26,119 nt of DNA from Thiodiazotropha sp037384445 (GCA_037384445.1 JARRNY010000031.1:1-26119), one strand, 5' to 3'; shown: positions 1-11,136, numbered from the stretch's first letter. The notes: generated from the letters alone by a model not told the origin. Numbers and translations: made by a program.

Positions 1-2
1 TG

Positions 3-753
3 GGCTTGTACTTTAAAGAGAGCGGTGACATACCAAAAGCCATTGAATGGCTGGAACGGGCTTCACAAACCGACTTGAGTATTTTAAGCGAGCAGAAAAG
101 GAGTCCATTTCTACAAGACGGAAAGACGCTTAACAACCTCCGAGGCATGGGCTTCTATGTTGACCCTAACGTCGACGAAGCACTCTACATTGCACAATTT
201 AACCTGGCTGTGATTTATGATTATGGTGAAGAGCCTTATCAGAATAAATCGAAAGCGCTTAAGTTGTATGAGCAGTCCGCGCGACAGGGCTTTAGTGATG
301 CCCAGTCAAATCTAGGCTACCTTTTCTCCTCTGGTGGCGTGAATGGAAAACCTGATTTCGACAAAGCATTTTATTGGTACTCTCGTGCAGCAGAGCAAAG
401 CAACAACAATGCCTCCTACAATCTGTCTTTTTACTATCGTTCTGGAAGGTCAGTACAAAAAGACCCAGAGAAAGCCTTGCGTCTACTGAGCGATGTTACC
501 GGTGAACATAGGCCAGCGGCGATGAAATTGATCGGTGATATGTATAGAGGAATCCTTTCGCTGGTATCTGAAAGCTGCAGAAGCAGAGGATATCGATGGA
601 CAGTATAATGTTGCTGTGTGCTACCTGCTCGGTGAGGGTGTAAAAAAGAACAAGAAAAAAGGAGAGGAGTGGATGAAAAAGGCCAGTGAGAATGGTAACC
701 CATACGCGGTAGAATATTTTGAGGAGCCTGTCGGGTTTAAAGATGACGACTGA
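3..753 (+). pseudogene. Sel1-repeat protein, 5'-partial and frameshifted
   Basis: The frame is open from the window edge, so the gene starts upstream. The translation shows Sel1/TPR-like units of A..NL...Y..G....D...A..WY..AA type: AQFNLAVIYDYG, AQSNLGYLFSSG and ASYNLSFYYRSG. After IGDMYRG (about 534-551) the frame runs to a stop at 606-608, while the +1 frame resumes the repeat with ESFRWYLKAAEA from 550 and continues through GQYNVAVCYLLGEG to a stop at 753. A normal Sel1 unit would have about ten more residues between these blocks, so I infer a small deletion not divisible by three rather than a single-base error. Sel1 proteins usually act as scaffolds for protein contacts, often in the envelope; the specific role here is unknown. 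Confidence 0.75.
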
Positions 754-876
754 TCACCGCCTTGTCAATATTATCGGTGTCTGACGCTGACTGTATGTGC
801 AAATTGTATGCGTGGATAAAGTGTAGTAGTTCAGACTTGATCTGACAGGGGGTTCGCAGTGCGTCTTAGTTTGATA

Positions 877-915
877 CCCCCTCTCCCTGGCCCTCTCCCG
901 CAAGGGGAGAGGGGA
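877..915 (+). repeat. REP-like GC-rich palindrome, copy 1
   Basis: A 39-base unit beginning CCCCCTCTCCC and ending GGGGAGAGGGGA. It contains its own hairpin, with CTCTCCC and GGGAGAG arms around a GCAA loop. An exact reverse-complement copy lies at 997-1035. Units of this kind are common in intergenic DNA of proteobacteria and produce spurious ORFs in several frames. It lies just after the broken Sel1 gene. Confidence 0.8.
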
Positions 916-996
916 CGCATAGATCAAGCGCCGCGGCAAACAAACCGTTTGATTCCACGACTTGACAGGACGCGTCCGATGCACACAAAAAGTACT

Positions 997-1035
997 TCCC
1001 CTCTCCCCTTGCGGGAGAGGGCCAGGGAGAGGGGG
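997..1035 (-). repeat. REP-like GC-rich palindrome, copy 2 (inverted)
   Basis: Perfect reverse complement of 877-915 over all 39 bases, 81 bases away. The head-to-head pair can fold into one long hairpin, the arrangement called a REPIN when two REP units face each other. Outside the unit the flanking sequences of the two copies are unrelated. Confidence 0.8.
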
Positions 1036-1350
1036 GGCAATAACCTATGAGCGCAGCGAACACCTCAACACAAGACTTCTCAAACCATGAATCAACGCCT
1101 GAACCCACCATCAGCATGGCTGATCAGAGTGGAGCCCATTAAATACCACGTGCGGACGAGTTGCCCGTAGAGATGAAAATACCATCGACGTCATATCAGG
1201 TGCAGACTACTACAGATAAAGGGTTTCCTGGTAATGTCACGCTGATCCTATCTACCGATCTTTGCTGGCTCAATATCTCTTCTGAGACGTCTTAATGCGT
1301 TATCCCTCAATGTTCGGTTAACTTGTTGTCGAGTTCTACATCTGTTGAAT
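1036..1350. other. Intergenic, no supported gene
   Basis: Only a 31-codon ORF at 1047-1142 is present, with no ribosome-binding site and no recognisable product. I see no tRNA-like fold and no terminator. It may be decayed sequence joined to the Sel1 remnant. Confidence 0.5.
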
Positions 1351-2019
1351 TTAATGACAGGTCACTGATACCGGCATGTTGTCCTCCGGTCCGAGGATGC
1401 GTGAATCATCCTGGGGTTTTATGCAGTAGACGATGCCAAACTCGGTGACGACACGGATGGTGCCATCCGCGAGTTCAGAGACTCCGGGTACTTCGCTTTG
1501 ACTGAAAACTTTTTCCAATCTCTTTGCAATGATCGAACGCTTCTGCTCCAGTGTCGATACATCTTCTGCCGCGATTGCTTTTGCAATGCTTTCTGCTGTT
1601 GCTTTGATTTGAGCGGCGGAAGGTTTTGTGGCGATGTTTATATCATTTAATTGATCATCTGAAATGGTCCGATCTGCCTGTCTGTCTTTCGTGCGCTGTG
1701 ATGATTGTGCATGAGGACTGATTGTGTCTCCGGCTTTAACTGGAGGCGATGGGGGCTGAGCGATTGCGCGATTGTCGGTTTTGGGTTGTTGCGCGTTTAT
1801 CGTCGCGAATGAGAGATGAATTGTCTGGTTTCTTGTAGCTGAAGAGGGGGGGTGTGTTTCAAACAGAAGCTGAGTGACCAGCCATATAAGAAGAAAATGC
1901 AGGCCGGCGGATAGTGGTAAGGCCCAGGCGTAGCTTGTTCGAGTCGATGGTTTAAGAGGGATTGAACTGGCTGAATCATAGGTGTTGAACACCTCCCCTC
2001 CATGGGTTTTGTTTGACAT
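1351..2019 (-). CDS. TonB/TolA-like single-pass membrane protein, unknown function
   Basis: 222 residues. A short cytoplasmic N-terminus is followed by one membrane segment at about 31-53, a Pro/Ser/Gln-rich linker (about 55-110), a charged helical stretch (about 130-170), and a small C-terminal domain. That domain holds two cysteines, C199 (VYCIKP) and C221 (next to last residue), which could form a periplasmic disulfide. This layout is that of energy-transducing TonB or TolA proteins, but the typical TonB C-terminal motif is not seen, so this is only a layout match. The start has AAGAGAGG a few bases upstream. It lies 65 bases after a TlpA-like thioredoxin gene on the same strand, and probably shares its transcript. 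Confidence 0.6.
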   Translation of the reverse strand: MSNKTHGGEVFNTYDSASSIPLKPSTRTSYAWALPLSAGLHFLLIWLVTQLLFETHPPSSATRNQTIHLSFATINAQQPKTDNRAIAQPPSPPVKAGDTISPHAQSSQRTKDRQADRTISDDQLNDINIATKPSAAQIKATAESIAKAIAAEDVSTLEQKRSIIAKRLEKVFSQSEVPGVSELADGTIRVVTEFGIVYCIKPQDDSRILGPEDNMPVSVTCH

Positions 2020-2043
2020 GCCTCTCTTCTTTCAAGCCTTACG

Positions 2044-2090
2044 GAGGCCCTCTGTGGCCTCGAGTATGAATAACCAATTGCTGGTTATTC
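2044..2090. other. Two adjacent hairpins between the thioredoxin and TonB-like genes
   Basis: GAGGCC (2044-2049) pairs with GGCCTC (2056-2061), and GAATAACCA (2068-2076) pairs with TGGTTATTC (2082-2090). The second hairpin includes the thioredoxin stop codon. Neither is followed by a T run on either strand, so these are more likely attenuating or mRNA-stabilising structures than intrinsic terminators. Confidence 0.4.
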
Positions 2091-2654
2091 GACAGATGAT
2101 TGCAGGAGAGGTTTCACCAGGGTGTTGAATACCTGATCGTCGATGACTCCTCGGTGGGCGCTTACAATCCGTCCGCGCTTATCGAAGATTACGGTGAATG
2201 GAATCATGCCAGTCTTGTTACCCCAGGCAGCGAGGACCTTTCTGCTCTCTTTTGCGTCAACGCTAAGGACAGGATAGGCGATCTGCAGTGAGCGTTTTAC
2301 GTTGGCCAGTTTCTTTGGATCATCGACACCCAGACCGACGACCTGCAATCCGCTGGCAGCGAAATCATGCTGAAATTGGTTGAGGTAACGGATCTCCGAG
2401 AGGCAGGGTGCACACCAGCTGGCCCAGAAGTTGAGCAGCAATACATTGCCTTTCCACTGCTGAAGATTGTGCGGTTTACCGGCGAGATCGGGATAGCTTT
2501 GATTGGGTATGGTGGGGCGGTCGTCGTCATTGGCGAGTACGCTGTTCGTTTGCAGCAAGAGTGCGATCAACAGCCACCAGGCAAGGGCCAGCAACCAGCG
2601 TTTAGTTGACCGCTGGTTGCTGATGCCAACCATCCCTTTACTTTTTGGCCGCAT
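2085..2654 (-). CDS. TlpA-like periplasmic thiol-disulfide oxidoreductase
   Basis: 189 residues. An N-terminal membrane or signal segment (about 20-41, ending SVLAN) precedes a thioredoxin fold. The redox motif is WASWCAPC with C81 and C84, and the cis-proline is in GMIPFTVIF (P152). The VVGLGVDD strand is typical of TlpA/ResA proteins. Such proteins keep substrate cysteines reduced in the periplasm, for example apocytochrome CxxCH pairs before haem attachment. The start at 2654 overlaps the end of the upstream prolyl isomerase gene by 17 bases and has GGTGA just upstream; an alternative ATG at 2633 would avoid the overlap. The position two genes after a seven-haem cytochrome suggests a role in its maturation, which is inference. 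Confidence 0.9.
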   Translation of the reverse strand: MRPKSKGMVGISNQRSTKRWLLALAWWLLIALLLQTNSVLANDDDRPTIPNQSYPDLAGKPHNLQQWKGNVLLLNFWASWCAPCLSEIRYLNQFQHDFAASGLQVVGLGVDDPKKLANVKRSLQIAYPVLSVDAKESRKVLAAWGNKTGMIPFTVIFDKRGRIVSAHRGVIDDQVFNTLVKPLLQSSVE

Positions 2655-3912
2655 TGTTCACCACATGCCAGACAACCTGATGCTGCTCGGCCAGCTGGCT
2701 CATATAGCTGGCCATCTGATCGGTAATCCAGATCTGGCGTACCCGGTCGCGGATGCTGGGATAGCGCTTCTGGCCGCCGGGTCGACGCTCCAGAATACTC
2801 ACCAGATGGAAGCCCATTGGGGTTTCGACGATCTCGCTAAGCTGGTTGTCTTCCAGTTTGCTGATGGCCTGTTCGATGGCCGGGTGCCCGCTGCCTTCAG
2901 TCTGCCAACCCATGTCGCCTTTATGTTCACGGCCGTAGGGATCGATGCTGTACTGACTGGCGAGTTCGTAGAGGCTCTCTCCATTGAGAATGCGTTGACG
3001 CAGTGCCTCGGCCTCTTCGCGGCTTGCAGTTACCAGCTGACCAATATGGCGGCGCTCTTCCAGGCGTCCAATCTGGGGATTGGCAGCGTAGAAGTCGCGC
3101 AAGACCTGTTCGTCGGCGGTCCACTCCTGCTGTTTCTGTTCCATCAGTAGAGCGGGCAGGCGCTCTTCGGAAAAGCGGTTGAGTTTGTCGTTGACCTCTA
3201 CGCCGGCTTCTTCGGCGGCCTTGGCAATGGTGAGCAACTCCGCGCGTTTATAGAGTTGTTCCTTGATCCATTCCGGATTGGTCGGCGCCTGCTCCTGATG
3301 CCGGATCAGATCACCATAGGTGATACGGATGCCGTCTCCCTCCAACAGCACGGTGTCCCGATCGGTGGCGCCGGGGTGAATGCGTGCTTCATGCAGTTGA
3401 ATATGGTAGTCGTCACGCAGTTTCTGAATGGTCAGGTAGCGCAGGCTGCGATAGTTGTCAGCAAGATAGGCCGAACGGGCAGCCGCCAAGCCATCGTTGT
3501 CTTTGCCGAACTGAAGCTTCATGTCGGCCAGGACATCGTCAGGTATTTTCACGCGCTCGCGCAGTTTGTCCATGTAGTGTCGATAGAGGAGTCCGAGCCG
3601 GAACTCTTCCAACTCGTCGAGAAAGGCAGGTGTCTTGTCGAGTCCGAGGCGTTTGGCCTCCAGTGTCAGCAGCCGGGAAGCGACCAAGCGCTGCAGCATA
3701 CCGCCACGCAGTGCGGCTTGGTCTCCCTCGTTCATGCTGGGGAAACGGTCGGCGAAGGGGAAGCTGGCCATGGCTGATTCGAGTTCGTCCGAGGTTACGG
3801 ACAGGTCGCCGACTGAGGCCAGGACCTGGGACTCCGCCACTGCATAACAGGGTGGTGTCAGAATGACGGCGGCTGCCAGAAGGCCACGTTTAATAATTGT
3901 AATGGGATTCAT
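2638..3912 (-). CDS. Parvulin-type peptidylprolyl cis-trans isomerase, periplasmic
   Basis: About 424 residues from the chosen ATG. There is a signal peptide (IIKRGLLAAAVILTPPCYAVAES, cut likely after AVA), a SurA/PrsA-like N-terminal chaperone region (about 30-280), and one parvulin rotamase domain at about 285-376 with RHIGQLV, YSIDP, KGDMGW and ETPMGFHLV blocks. It should help secreted proteins fold in the periplasm. A longer frame begins with GTG at 3957, but that codon lies inside the intrinsic terminator hairpin, so the ATG at 3912 with a signal peptide right after it is preferred. It lies downstream of the heptahaem cytochrome and overlaps the TlpA-like gene. SurA itself has two parvulin domains; only one is seen here. 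Confidence 0.9.
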   Translation of the reverse strand: MNPITIIKRGLLAAAVILTPPCYAVAESQVLASVGDLSVTSDELESAMASFPFADRFPSMNEGDQAALRGGMLQRLVASRLLTLEAKRLGLDKTPAFLDELEEFRLGLLYRHYMDKLRERVKIPDDVLADMKLQFGKDNDGLAAARSAYLADNYRSLRYLTIQKLRDDYHIQLHEARIHPGATDRDTVLLEGDGIRITYGDLIRHQEQAPTNPEWIKEQLYKRAELLTIAKAAEEAGVEVNDKLNRFSEERLPALLMEQKQQEWTADEQVLRDFYAANPQIGRLEERRHIGQLVTASREEAEALRQRILNGESLYELASQYSIDPYGREHKGDMGWQTEGSGHPAIEQAISKLEDNQLSEIVETPMGFHLVSILERRPGGQKRYPSIRDRVRQIWITDQMASYMSQLAEQHQVVWHVVNNAAKK

Positions 3913-3933
3913 GATTTGGAACCTGATGCCAGT

Positions 3934-3962
3934 AAAAAAAGCGGGGGGTGCGAACACCCCCC
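3934..3962 (-). terminator. Intrinsic terminator after the cytochrome gene
   Basis: Read on the minus strand: GGGGGGTG, loop TTCG, CACCCCCC, GC, then seven T. The 8-bp GC stem with a UUCG tetraloop and a T run is a textbook intrinsic terminator. The T run ends only about 22 bases before the prolyl isomerase start codon, so there is little room for a separate promoter between them. Confidence 0.9.
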
Positions 3963-3984
3963 TGTATTGCAGAGGATTGCGCCG

Positions 3985-4012
3985 TCAGACCTGGCACGGA
4001 TGACAGGTCTGA
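3985..4012 (-). other. Second stem-loop in the cytochrome 3' region
   Basis: TCAGACCTG (3985-3993) and CAGGTCTGA (4004-4012) form a perfect 9-bp stem with a 10-base loop, between the cytochrome stop and the intrinsic terminator. There is no T run, so it probably protects the 3' end of the mRNA. Confidence 0.5.
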
Positions 4013-4027
4013 GGGCGGTGGTGGCGA

Positions 4028-6499
4028 TCACTCTTCGGGGATCTTGCCACCAAGGTCAGGCGCATTGGCGTGAATCCAGGAGACCGCTGAGTCGTAGTCT
4101 TCGAGGATCGGCTTGCCTTTCCAGACATGCTCCTCGTCGTCTGCGATGAACGGTACGCCCTCTTCATTCACCTCATGACAGGCGGCACAGCGGAAGGGTC
4201 CATGGGAACCGTCCGGATTGTACTGCGGTGCCTGGCGATAGGTGGTGATGTCGGTATCCGGGGTGACCGGATAGAGACCGTGGATAGACTGATGGCAGGA
4301 CTGGCAGGTGAGACCTGCATGGCCCTTGGAATAGCGCATCAGACTGTGCTTGCCTGGTTGGTTGATCGGGAAAGCGACACCACCCTGGCCTTCGACGAAG
4401 GGTGCTGCATGGCAGTCCGCGCAGTGCGGGGCACCAGGCGAGAGCCAGTAGTCACGTCCCTTGGTGGCGGCATCGTAAGGCACGGCAGCAGCACCGGTGG
4501 CTCCCTCAGGCAGCTTCAGCGAGGCAATGTCGACCGCCGGGTTGGCTGATAGCGGCACCACGTTGATATCGCCGTCCACATCTTTGGAGACCATCGGGCC
4601 GTTACCCTTGAGGGCGATGACAGCGATGTCGGGTACCAGACGTTCCTGAGCCCAGGTCAGCAGGATGCCCGATTTGCCGGGGGTGTCGTGACCCTTGTCA
4701 TCGAGTACCACTTTGGGATCGAGATACTTCGTCTCCAGTTCCTTACGGCTGACGCCGATGGTCTTGGCAATCTCGTCGAGTGACTTGTTACGGATCGTCT
4801 CACCCTCTTGCTTGAAGGCGTTCTTCAGGTTGTCACGCTGATAGAGCTCACGGGAGAGCTGGCTGTGACAGTTGGTACACCAGAGCCCCTTGCCGCCCTC
4901 GTCGTTGCCGATCTGGGATACATTGGCCTGCAGCCATTCACCGACTGCGTTGAGATGCTCGGGTGTGCCGACCCCATCCTTGTCTTTGCCCGGATTGGCG
5001 TGGACGTCACGGCCAACATAGCAGCCACCGGCTGCATCCCGGTTATCCCCTTTGGCGTAGTTGTTCTTGCCGTCGGGGGTGATCGGGTACATATCCATGT
5101 TGCCGTCCTGCCGATGAGCCGGGTGACAGCCCTGACAGGCGGCGGTGCGGCCTTGGGAGTCTGGCATCGGCGCAGCGGTTTGATGCACGGTGTGGATTGC
5201 CTGCGTCAGCGCTGGCACTGTCTTCTCTTCGCCGGTCTTCTTGTCCTTGAAGGTCTTGGCGCCAAGTACGCCGATAACGTTGTCGGCATGGCACTTCTGA
5301 CACAGTACCGGATCCCGGCCAAGACGGTTGTGAGTCGCCCGGCTGTTGGGGTCGTAGTTCTTCAGGAACTCGGTACCATTATGGTCGTCATGCATCTCCA
5401 GGATCGATACCGAAGTGGCTTTCAGGCTGGCCATCCAGTCACTCGCGCCGAGGCCTTTCCAGAAGGCCTTTTCCTGCTTGTAGAGGGAGTACTTGTCACC
5501 GTTGGCGGTCTTGCCTCCGTGACAGTTGGCGCAGTTGGGGATGTCGATAGGGTTGGTGCCGACGAAGGTGATCGGACGGCCACTGTGGCTGTCGAGCACC
5601 GGCTCGCCGCTATCGGCATCGACCAGGCTCACCCAGGCTTCCTGGAATGGCTGGATGTCGCTCTCCACCAGGGTCAGCGGATCCTTGGCGGCTGCGGTGT
5701 CATTGAAGGGAGTCAGTGGCAGACCCAGCGCATCCCAGATACCCGGGTTGGTCAGTACGATCGGCACATTGTCCAACACCGGCGATTTGGTGAAGACTTT
5801 GGTGCCTATCTCACCGGTATAGTGCAGGTGACCGCCTTTCAAAGGACTGGGTACGGCCGCACCGGCCGGACCATTGTCACGCGGCACCGGCACCTGGATA
5901 CCGACATAGGCCTTCTTGGCATCGGCACTGGTGTTTTCCGGGTTGGTCCCCTTCAGGTCCTTGTAGACGTAGAGGTGTGTGAAGTAGGCATTGGCCACAC
6001 TCTCGTTTTCGCCGTATTTGCCGTCTTTGTTGACATCATAAGGCACGTCCCAGTATTTGAGCTTGTTGCCTTCAGAGTAGTTGTTGTCGATATGACCATA
6101 GGCAAGCTTGAAGCGTTTTTTGCCATCGACCAGAACGTCGGGCTCACCCTCTGCCGCTTCCAGCAGTTCCGGAAAGTGGCGTTTGGCATCGGAGGTTTTG
6201 ACGACCTGTGACTGTACCGAGTTGTAGGGCGGCAGCACACAGCAATAGGTGAAGTCGAAACCGGTGCAGTGCATACCCAGTTCGTAGTTGATGGTGATGT
6301 TGTAATCGTTCTTGGGTTTAGCGGGGTCAGCCGCGACGGTGGGGCCTTGGTAGCGGATGGGGCCGCTGGCCTCCATGGCGTGTTCGGCCATGGTGGATTT
6401 GGCGTCTGTCTCTGCCGAAGACTGGGTGGACTGCTGCGTTGTGCAACCGACCAGGAGCGTGACGGCAAAGGCAGTTGACGCAATGGTCTTATTAACCAT
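4028..6499 (-). CDS. Heptahaem c-type cytochrome lipoprotein
   Basis: 823 residues. The signal peptide ends in a lipobox, LLVGC with C19; the next residue is Thr, so outer-membrane placement is expected. Seven CxxCH haem sites are visible: CANCH 323, CQKCH 400, CQGCH 455, CTNCH 541, CADCH 693, CQSCH 732 and CAACH 771. All lie in the C-terminal 500 residues. Residues about 60-320 carry no haem site but contain a striking GMHCTGFDFTYCC segment (C78, C86, C87) and look like a beta-rich domain. The protein probably carries electrons at the cell surface or in the periplasm; donor and acceptor are unknown. GGAGG lies 7 bases before the ATG. Prolyl isomerase and TlpA-like genes follow on the same strand. 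Confidence 0.92.
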   Translation of the reverse strand: MVNKTIASTAFAVTLLVGCTTQQSTQSSAETDAKSTMAEHAMEASGPIRYQGPTVAADPAKPKNDYNITINYELGMHCTGFDFTYCCVLPPYNSVQSQVVKTSDAKRHFPELLEAAEGEPDVLVDGKKRFKLAYGHIDNNYSEGNKLKYWDVPYDVNKDGKYGENESVANAYFTHLYVYKDLKGTNPENTSADAKKAYVGIQVPVPRDNGPAGAAVPSPLKGGHLHYTGEIGTKVFTKSPVLDNVPIVLTNPGIWDALGLPLTPFNDTAAAKDPLTLVESDIQPFQEAWVSLVDADSGEPVLDSHSGRPITFVGTNPIDIPNCANCHGGKTANGDKYSLYKQEKAFWKGLGASDWMASLKATSVSILEMHDDHNGTEFLKNYDPNSRATHNRLGRDPVLCQKCHADNVIGVLGAKTFKDKKTGEEKTVPALTQAIHTVHQTAAPMPDSQGRTAACQGCHPAHRQDGNMDMYPITPDGKNNYAKGDNRDAAGGCYVGRDVHANPGKDKDGVGTPEHLNAVGEWLQANVSQIGNDEGGKGLWCTNCHSQLSRELYQRDNLKNAFKQEGETIRNKSLDEIAKTIGVSRKELETKYLDPKVVLDDKGHDTPGKSGILLTWAQERLVPDIAVIALKGNGPMVSKDVDGDINVVPLSANPAVDIASLKLPEGATGAAAVPYDAATKGRDYWLSPGAPHCADCHAAPFVEGQGGVAFPINQPGKHSLMRYSKGHAGLTCQSCHQSIHGLYPVTPDTDITTYRQAPQYNPDGSHGPFRCAACHEVNEEGVPFIADDEEHVWKGKPILEDYDSAVSWIHANAPDLGGKIPEE

Positions 6500-6541
6500 G
6501 GAGTTCCTCCCTTTGGTCTTACGTGCCTCACACTGCGAGGG

Positions 6542-6570
6542 TATATAAGAGATAAAAAAGTGATTGAAAA
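6542..6570 (-). promoter_or_regulatory. Possible sigma70-like promoter for the cytochrome gene
   Basis: On the minus strand, TTTTCA (6565-6570) and TATATA (6542-6547) are spaced by 17 bases, about 45 bases upstream of the cytochrome start. Each hexamer matches four of six consensus bases, so this is a candidate only. No complete FNR dyad was seen here; one TTGAT half-site occurs near 6655. Confidence 0.35.
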
Positions 6571-6849
6571 AGCCCCTTATGTGAACTGCTTATAGTTTTG
6601 GGGCAGTACAATCATTGCAGAAGTTAGGGAAAACCGCAAAGAAACCTGGGAATATCAATTAATTGGAATTTAAGGGTATTGTAATCTTTGGCCGAATTTG
6701 TTCTCTCTCATGGCGCGACTTTACTGCTGGGCCGGTGCTTGTCCGATATTTACAAGGCTGTGCCGAATCGCGATTAACGAGGTTCCGGTTAAGCCGTAAA
6801 TTATCCGGGTTTGGCGGCAAGCTGCACTTTGCTCTGGGCTGGCGAGTCT
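6571..6849. other. Intergenic between uvrA and the cytochrome gene
   Basis: I see no convincing coding frame and no clear intrinsic terminator for uvrA. It is moderately AT-rich near the cytochrome and probably holds that gene's upstream control region. Confidence 0.4.
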
Positions 6850-9666
<2,817 letters not shown>

Positions 9667-9691
9667 GGTTATGTTAACAGACCCTACTGCA

Positions 9692-9719
9692 TTGGATTGA
9701 GCCAACCTGCTACTATACG
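9692..9719 (+). promoter_or_regulatory. Possible promoter of the YajR-like gene
   Basis: TTGGAT (9692-9697), a 16-base spacer and TATACG (9714-9719) precede the ATG at 9754. It overlaps the -10 element of the divergent uvrA promoter, so the two would compete for RNA polymerase if both are real. Confidence 0.3.
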
Positions 9720-9741
9720 CGCTCTTCTTATTTACTGACAA
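9712..9741 (-). promoter_or_regulatory. Sigma70-like promoter of uvrA
   Basis: On the minus strand, TTGTCA (9736-9741) and TATAGT (9712-9717) each match five of six consensus bases with an 18-base spacer. Transcription would start near 9705, giving a leader of roughly 40 bases before the uvrA ATG at 9666. Confidence 0.6.
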
Positions 9742-9753
9742 AGCGATTGAGAG

Positions 9754-11136
9754 ATGTCGAGAGGCAACAAAGATAGCGGCGGCCTGAACGCAATAGAGAG
9801 CCGCGCAGCTTATTCACTCTCGGGGCTCTTTTCCCTGCGTATGCTGGGGTTATTTCTCATTCTGCCGGTGTTCGCGCTGTATGCCGAAGGGCTTCCTGAG
9901 GTCACACCGATGTTGGTTGGTTTGGCCATAGGCGCCTATGGTCTGACACAGGCGCTGCTGCAAATCCCCTTTGGTATGCTGTCTGATCGTATCGGTCGCA
10001 AGCCGGTATTGATCGGCGGCTTGCTGATCTTTGCTGCGGGCAGCGCAGTGGCGGCCAGTGCCGATACAATCTATGGCATCATTTTTGGCCGAGCTCTGCA
10101 GGGTAGCGGCGCCATCGCGGCGGTCATCATGGCCCTGGCCGCGGATCTGAGTCGCGAACAGCGGCGTCTGCGCATCATGGCCTTCATCGGTATCAGTATC
10201 GGTGTCGCCTTTGCCGTGGCGATGGTGATGGGGCCGATCATCAATCACTGGATCGGCGTGCCGGGTATCTTCTGGTTTACCTCTCTCATGGCGCTGGTCG
10301 GGGTTGCACTGGTTATCTTTGTGGTGCCCACCCCGCAGGAGAGTCATCTGCATCGGGATGCCGAAGCGGACCTGGGTCAGATGGGCAAGGTCATCCGTGA
10401 GCCGGAGCTGTTGCGACTCGACTACGGCATCCTCACCCTGCATATGTCACTCACAGCCATGTTTCTCTCCTATCCTCTGGCATTGAGGGATCTCGGCATC
10501 GAAAGCGGCCACCACTGGATGGTCTATCTGCCGGTGATGTTGTTCTCGATGATTGCCATGGTGCCTTTCATCATCATCGCAGAGAGCCGCCGGCGCATGC
10601 GCCCTGTCTTCATTGGCGCCGTAGCTGCGCTGGGCTCGGCATCGCTGCTACTGTTCGAATTCGATACCACCCTGACGGGATTGGTGATCGGACTCTTTGT
10701 CTTCTTTACCGCCTTCAATCTGCTGGAGGCGAGCCTGCCGTCGTTGGTGGCCAAGGTGGCTCCGGGGCAACGCAAGGGGACGGCCATGGGGGTCTACTCC
10801 AGCTCCCAGTTCTTTGGCGCCTTTCTCGGCGGGGTGCTCGGTGGCTGGTTTCACACCCACTACGGCAATGAGGGGACCTTTCTTTTCTGTGCCGCCATGG
10901 CGGGGCTCTGGCTGCTGGTTGCCTGGGGTATGTCTGATCCCAGCTACCTCAGCAACTATCTGCTGCGGGTCGGCAAGCTGGATGAGTCTCAAATGAGCGA
11001 CCTGACCACTGAATTGAAATCGATCGATGGGGTGGCCGATGTGGTGATTATCCCTGAGGACGAGATCGCCTACCTCAAGGTGGATCTGCAGCAGGTCGAT
11101 CAAGATGCGCTGGATGGATATGCTGTCCAGGGGTAG
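9754..11136 (+). CDS. yajR: YajR-like MFS transporter with C-terminal YAM-type domain
   Basis: 460 residues, close to E. coli YajR. About twelve hydrophobic segments are present; the loop between helices 2 and 3 holds the MFS motif A, GMLSDRIGRKPV. After the last helix, from about 390, a soluble domain (KLDESQMSDL...GVADVVIIPEDEIAYLKVD) has the ferredoxin-like pattern of the YAM domain that marks YajR. The substrate is not known for the family and is not shown by the sequence. The order uvrA (divergent) - MFS - ssb is also found in pseudomonads and related gammaproteobacteria, which supports orthology. A proton-coupled exporter in the inner membrane is the likely form. Confidence 0.88.
   Translation: MSRGNKDSGGLNAIESRAAYSLSGLFSLRMLGLFLILPVFALYAEGLPEVTPMLVGLAIGAYGLTQALLQIPFGMLSDRIGRKPVLIGGLLIFAAGSAVAASADTIYGIIFGRALQGSGAIAAVIMALAADLSREQRRLRIMAFIGISIGVAFAVAMVMGPIINHWIGVPGIFWFTSLMALVGVALVIFVVPTPQESHLHRDAEADLGQMGKVIREPELLRLDYGILTLHMSLTAMFLSYPLALRDLGIESGHHWMVYLPVMLFSMIAMVPFIIIAESRRRMRPVFIGAVAALGSASLLLFEFDTTLTGLVIGLFVFFTAFNLLEASLPSLVAKVAPGQRKGTAMGVYSSSQFFGAFLGGVLGGWFHTHYGNEGTFLFCAAMAGLWLLVAWGMSDPSYLSNYLLRVGKLDESQMSDLTTELKSIDGVADVVIIPEDEIAYLKVDLQQVDQDALDGYAVQG

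Noticed and set aside
859..1117. Short frames with SPLPLRERARERG-like sequence on both strands
   Set aside because: They arise from translating the GC-rich REP-like palindromes, a known source of false genes.
2503..3150. 215-codon plus-strand frame across the thioredoxin and isomerase genes
   Set aside because: It is antisense to two well-supported genes and crosses their boundary.
4808..6211. 467-codon plus-strand frame opposite the cytochrome gene
   Set aside because: It mirrors the minus-strand heptahaem cytochrome, whose haem motifs and ribosome-binding site are clear. The plus-strand translation has no domain.
9667..9753. LexA box in the uvrA control region
   Set aside because: No CTGT-N8-ACAG match is present, so SOS control cannot be claimed.
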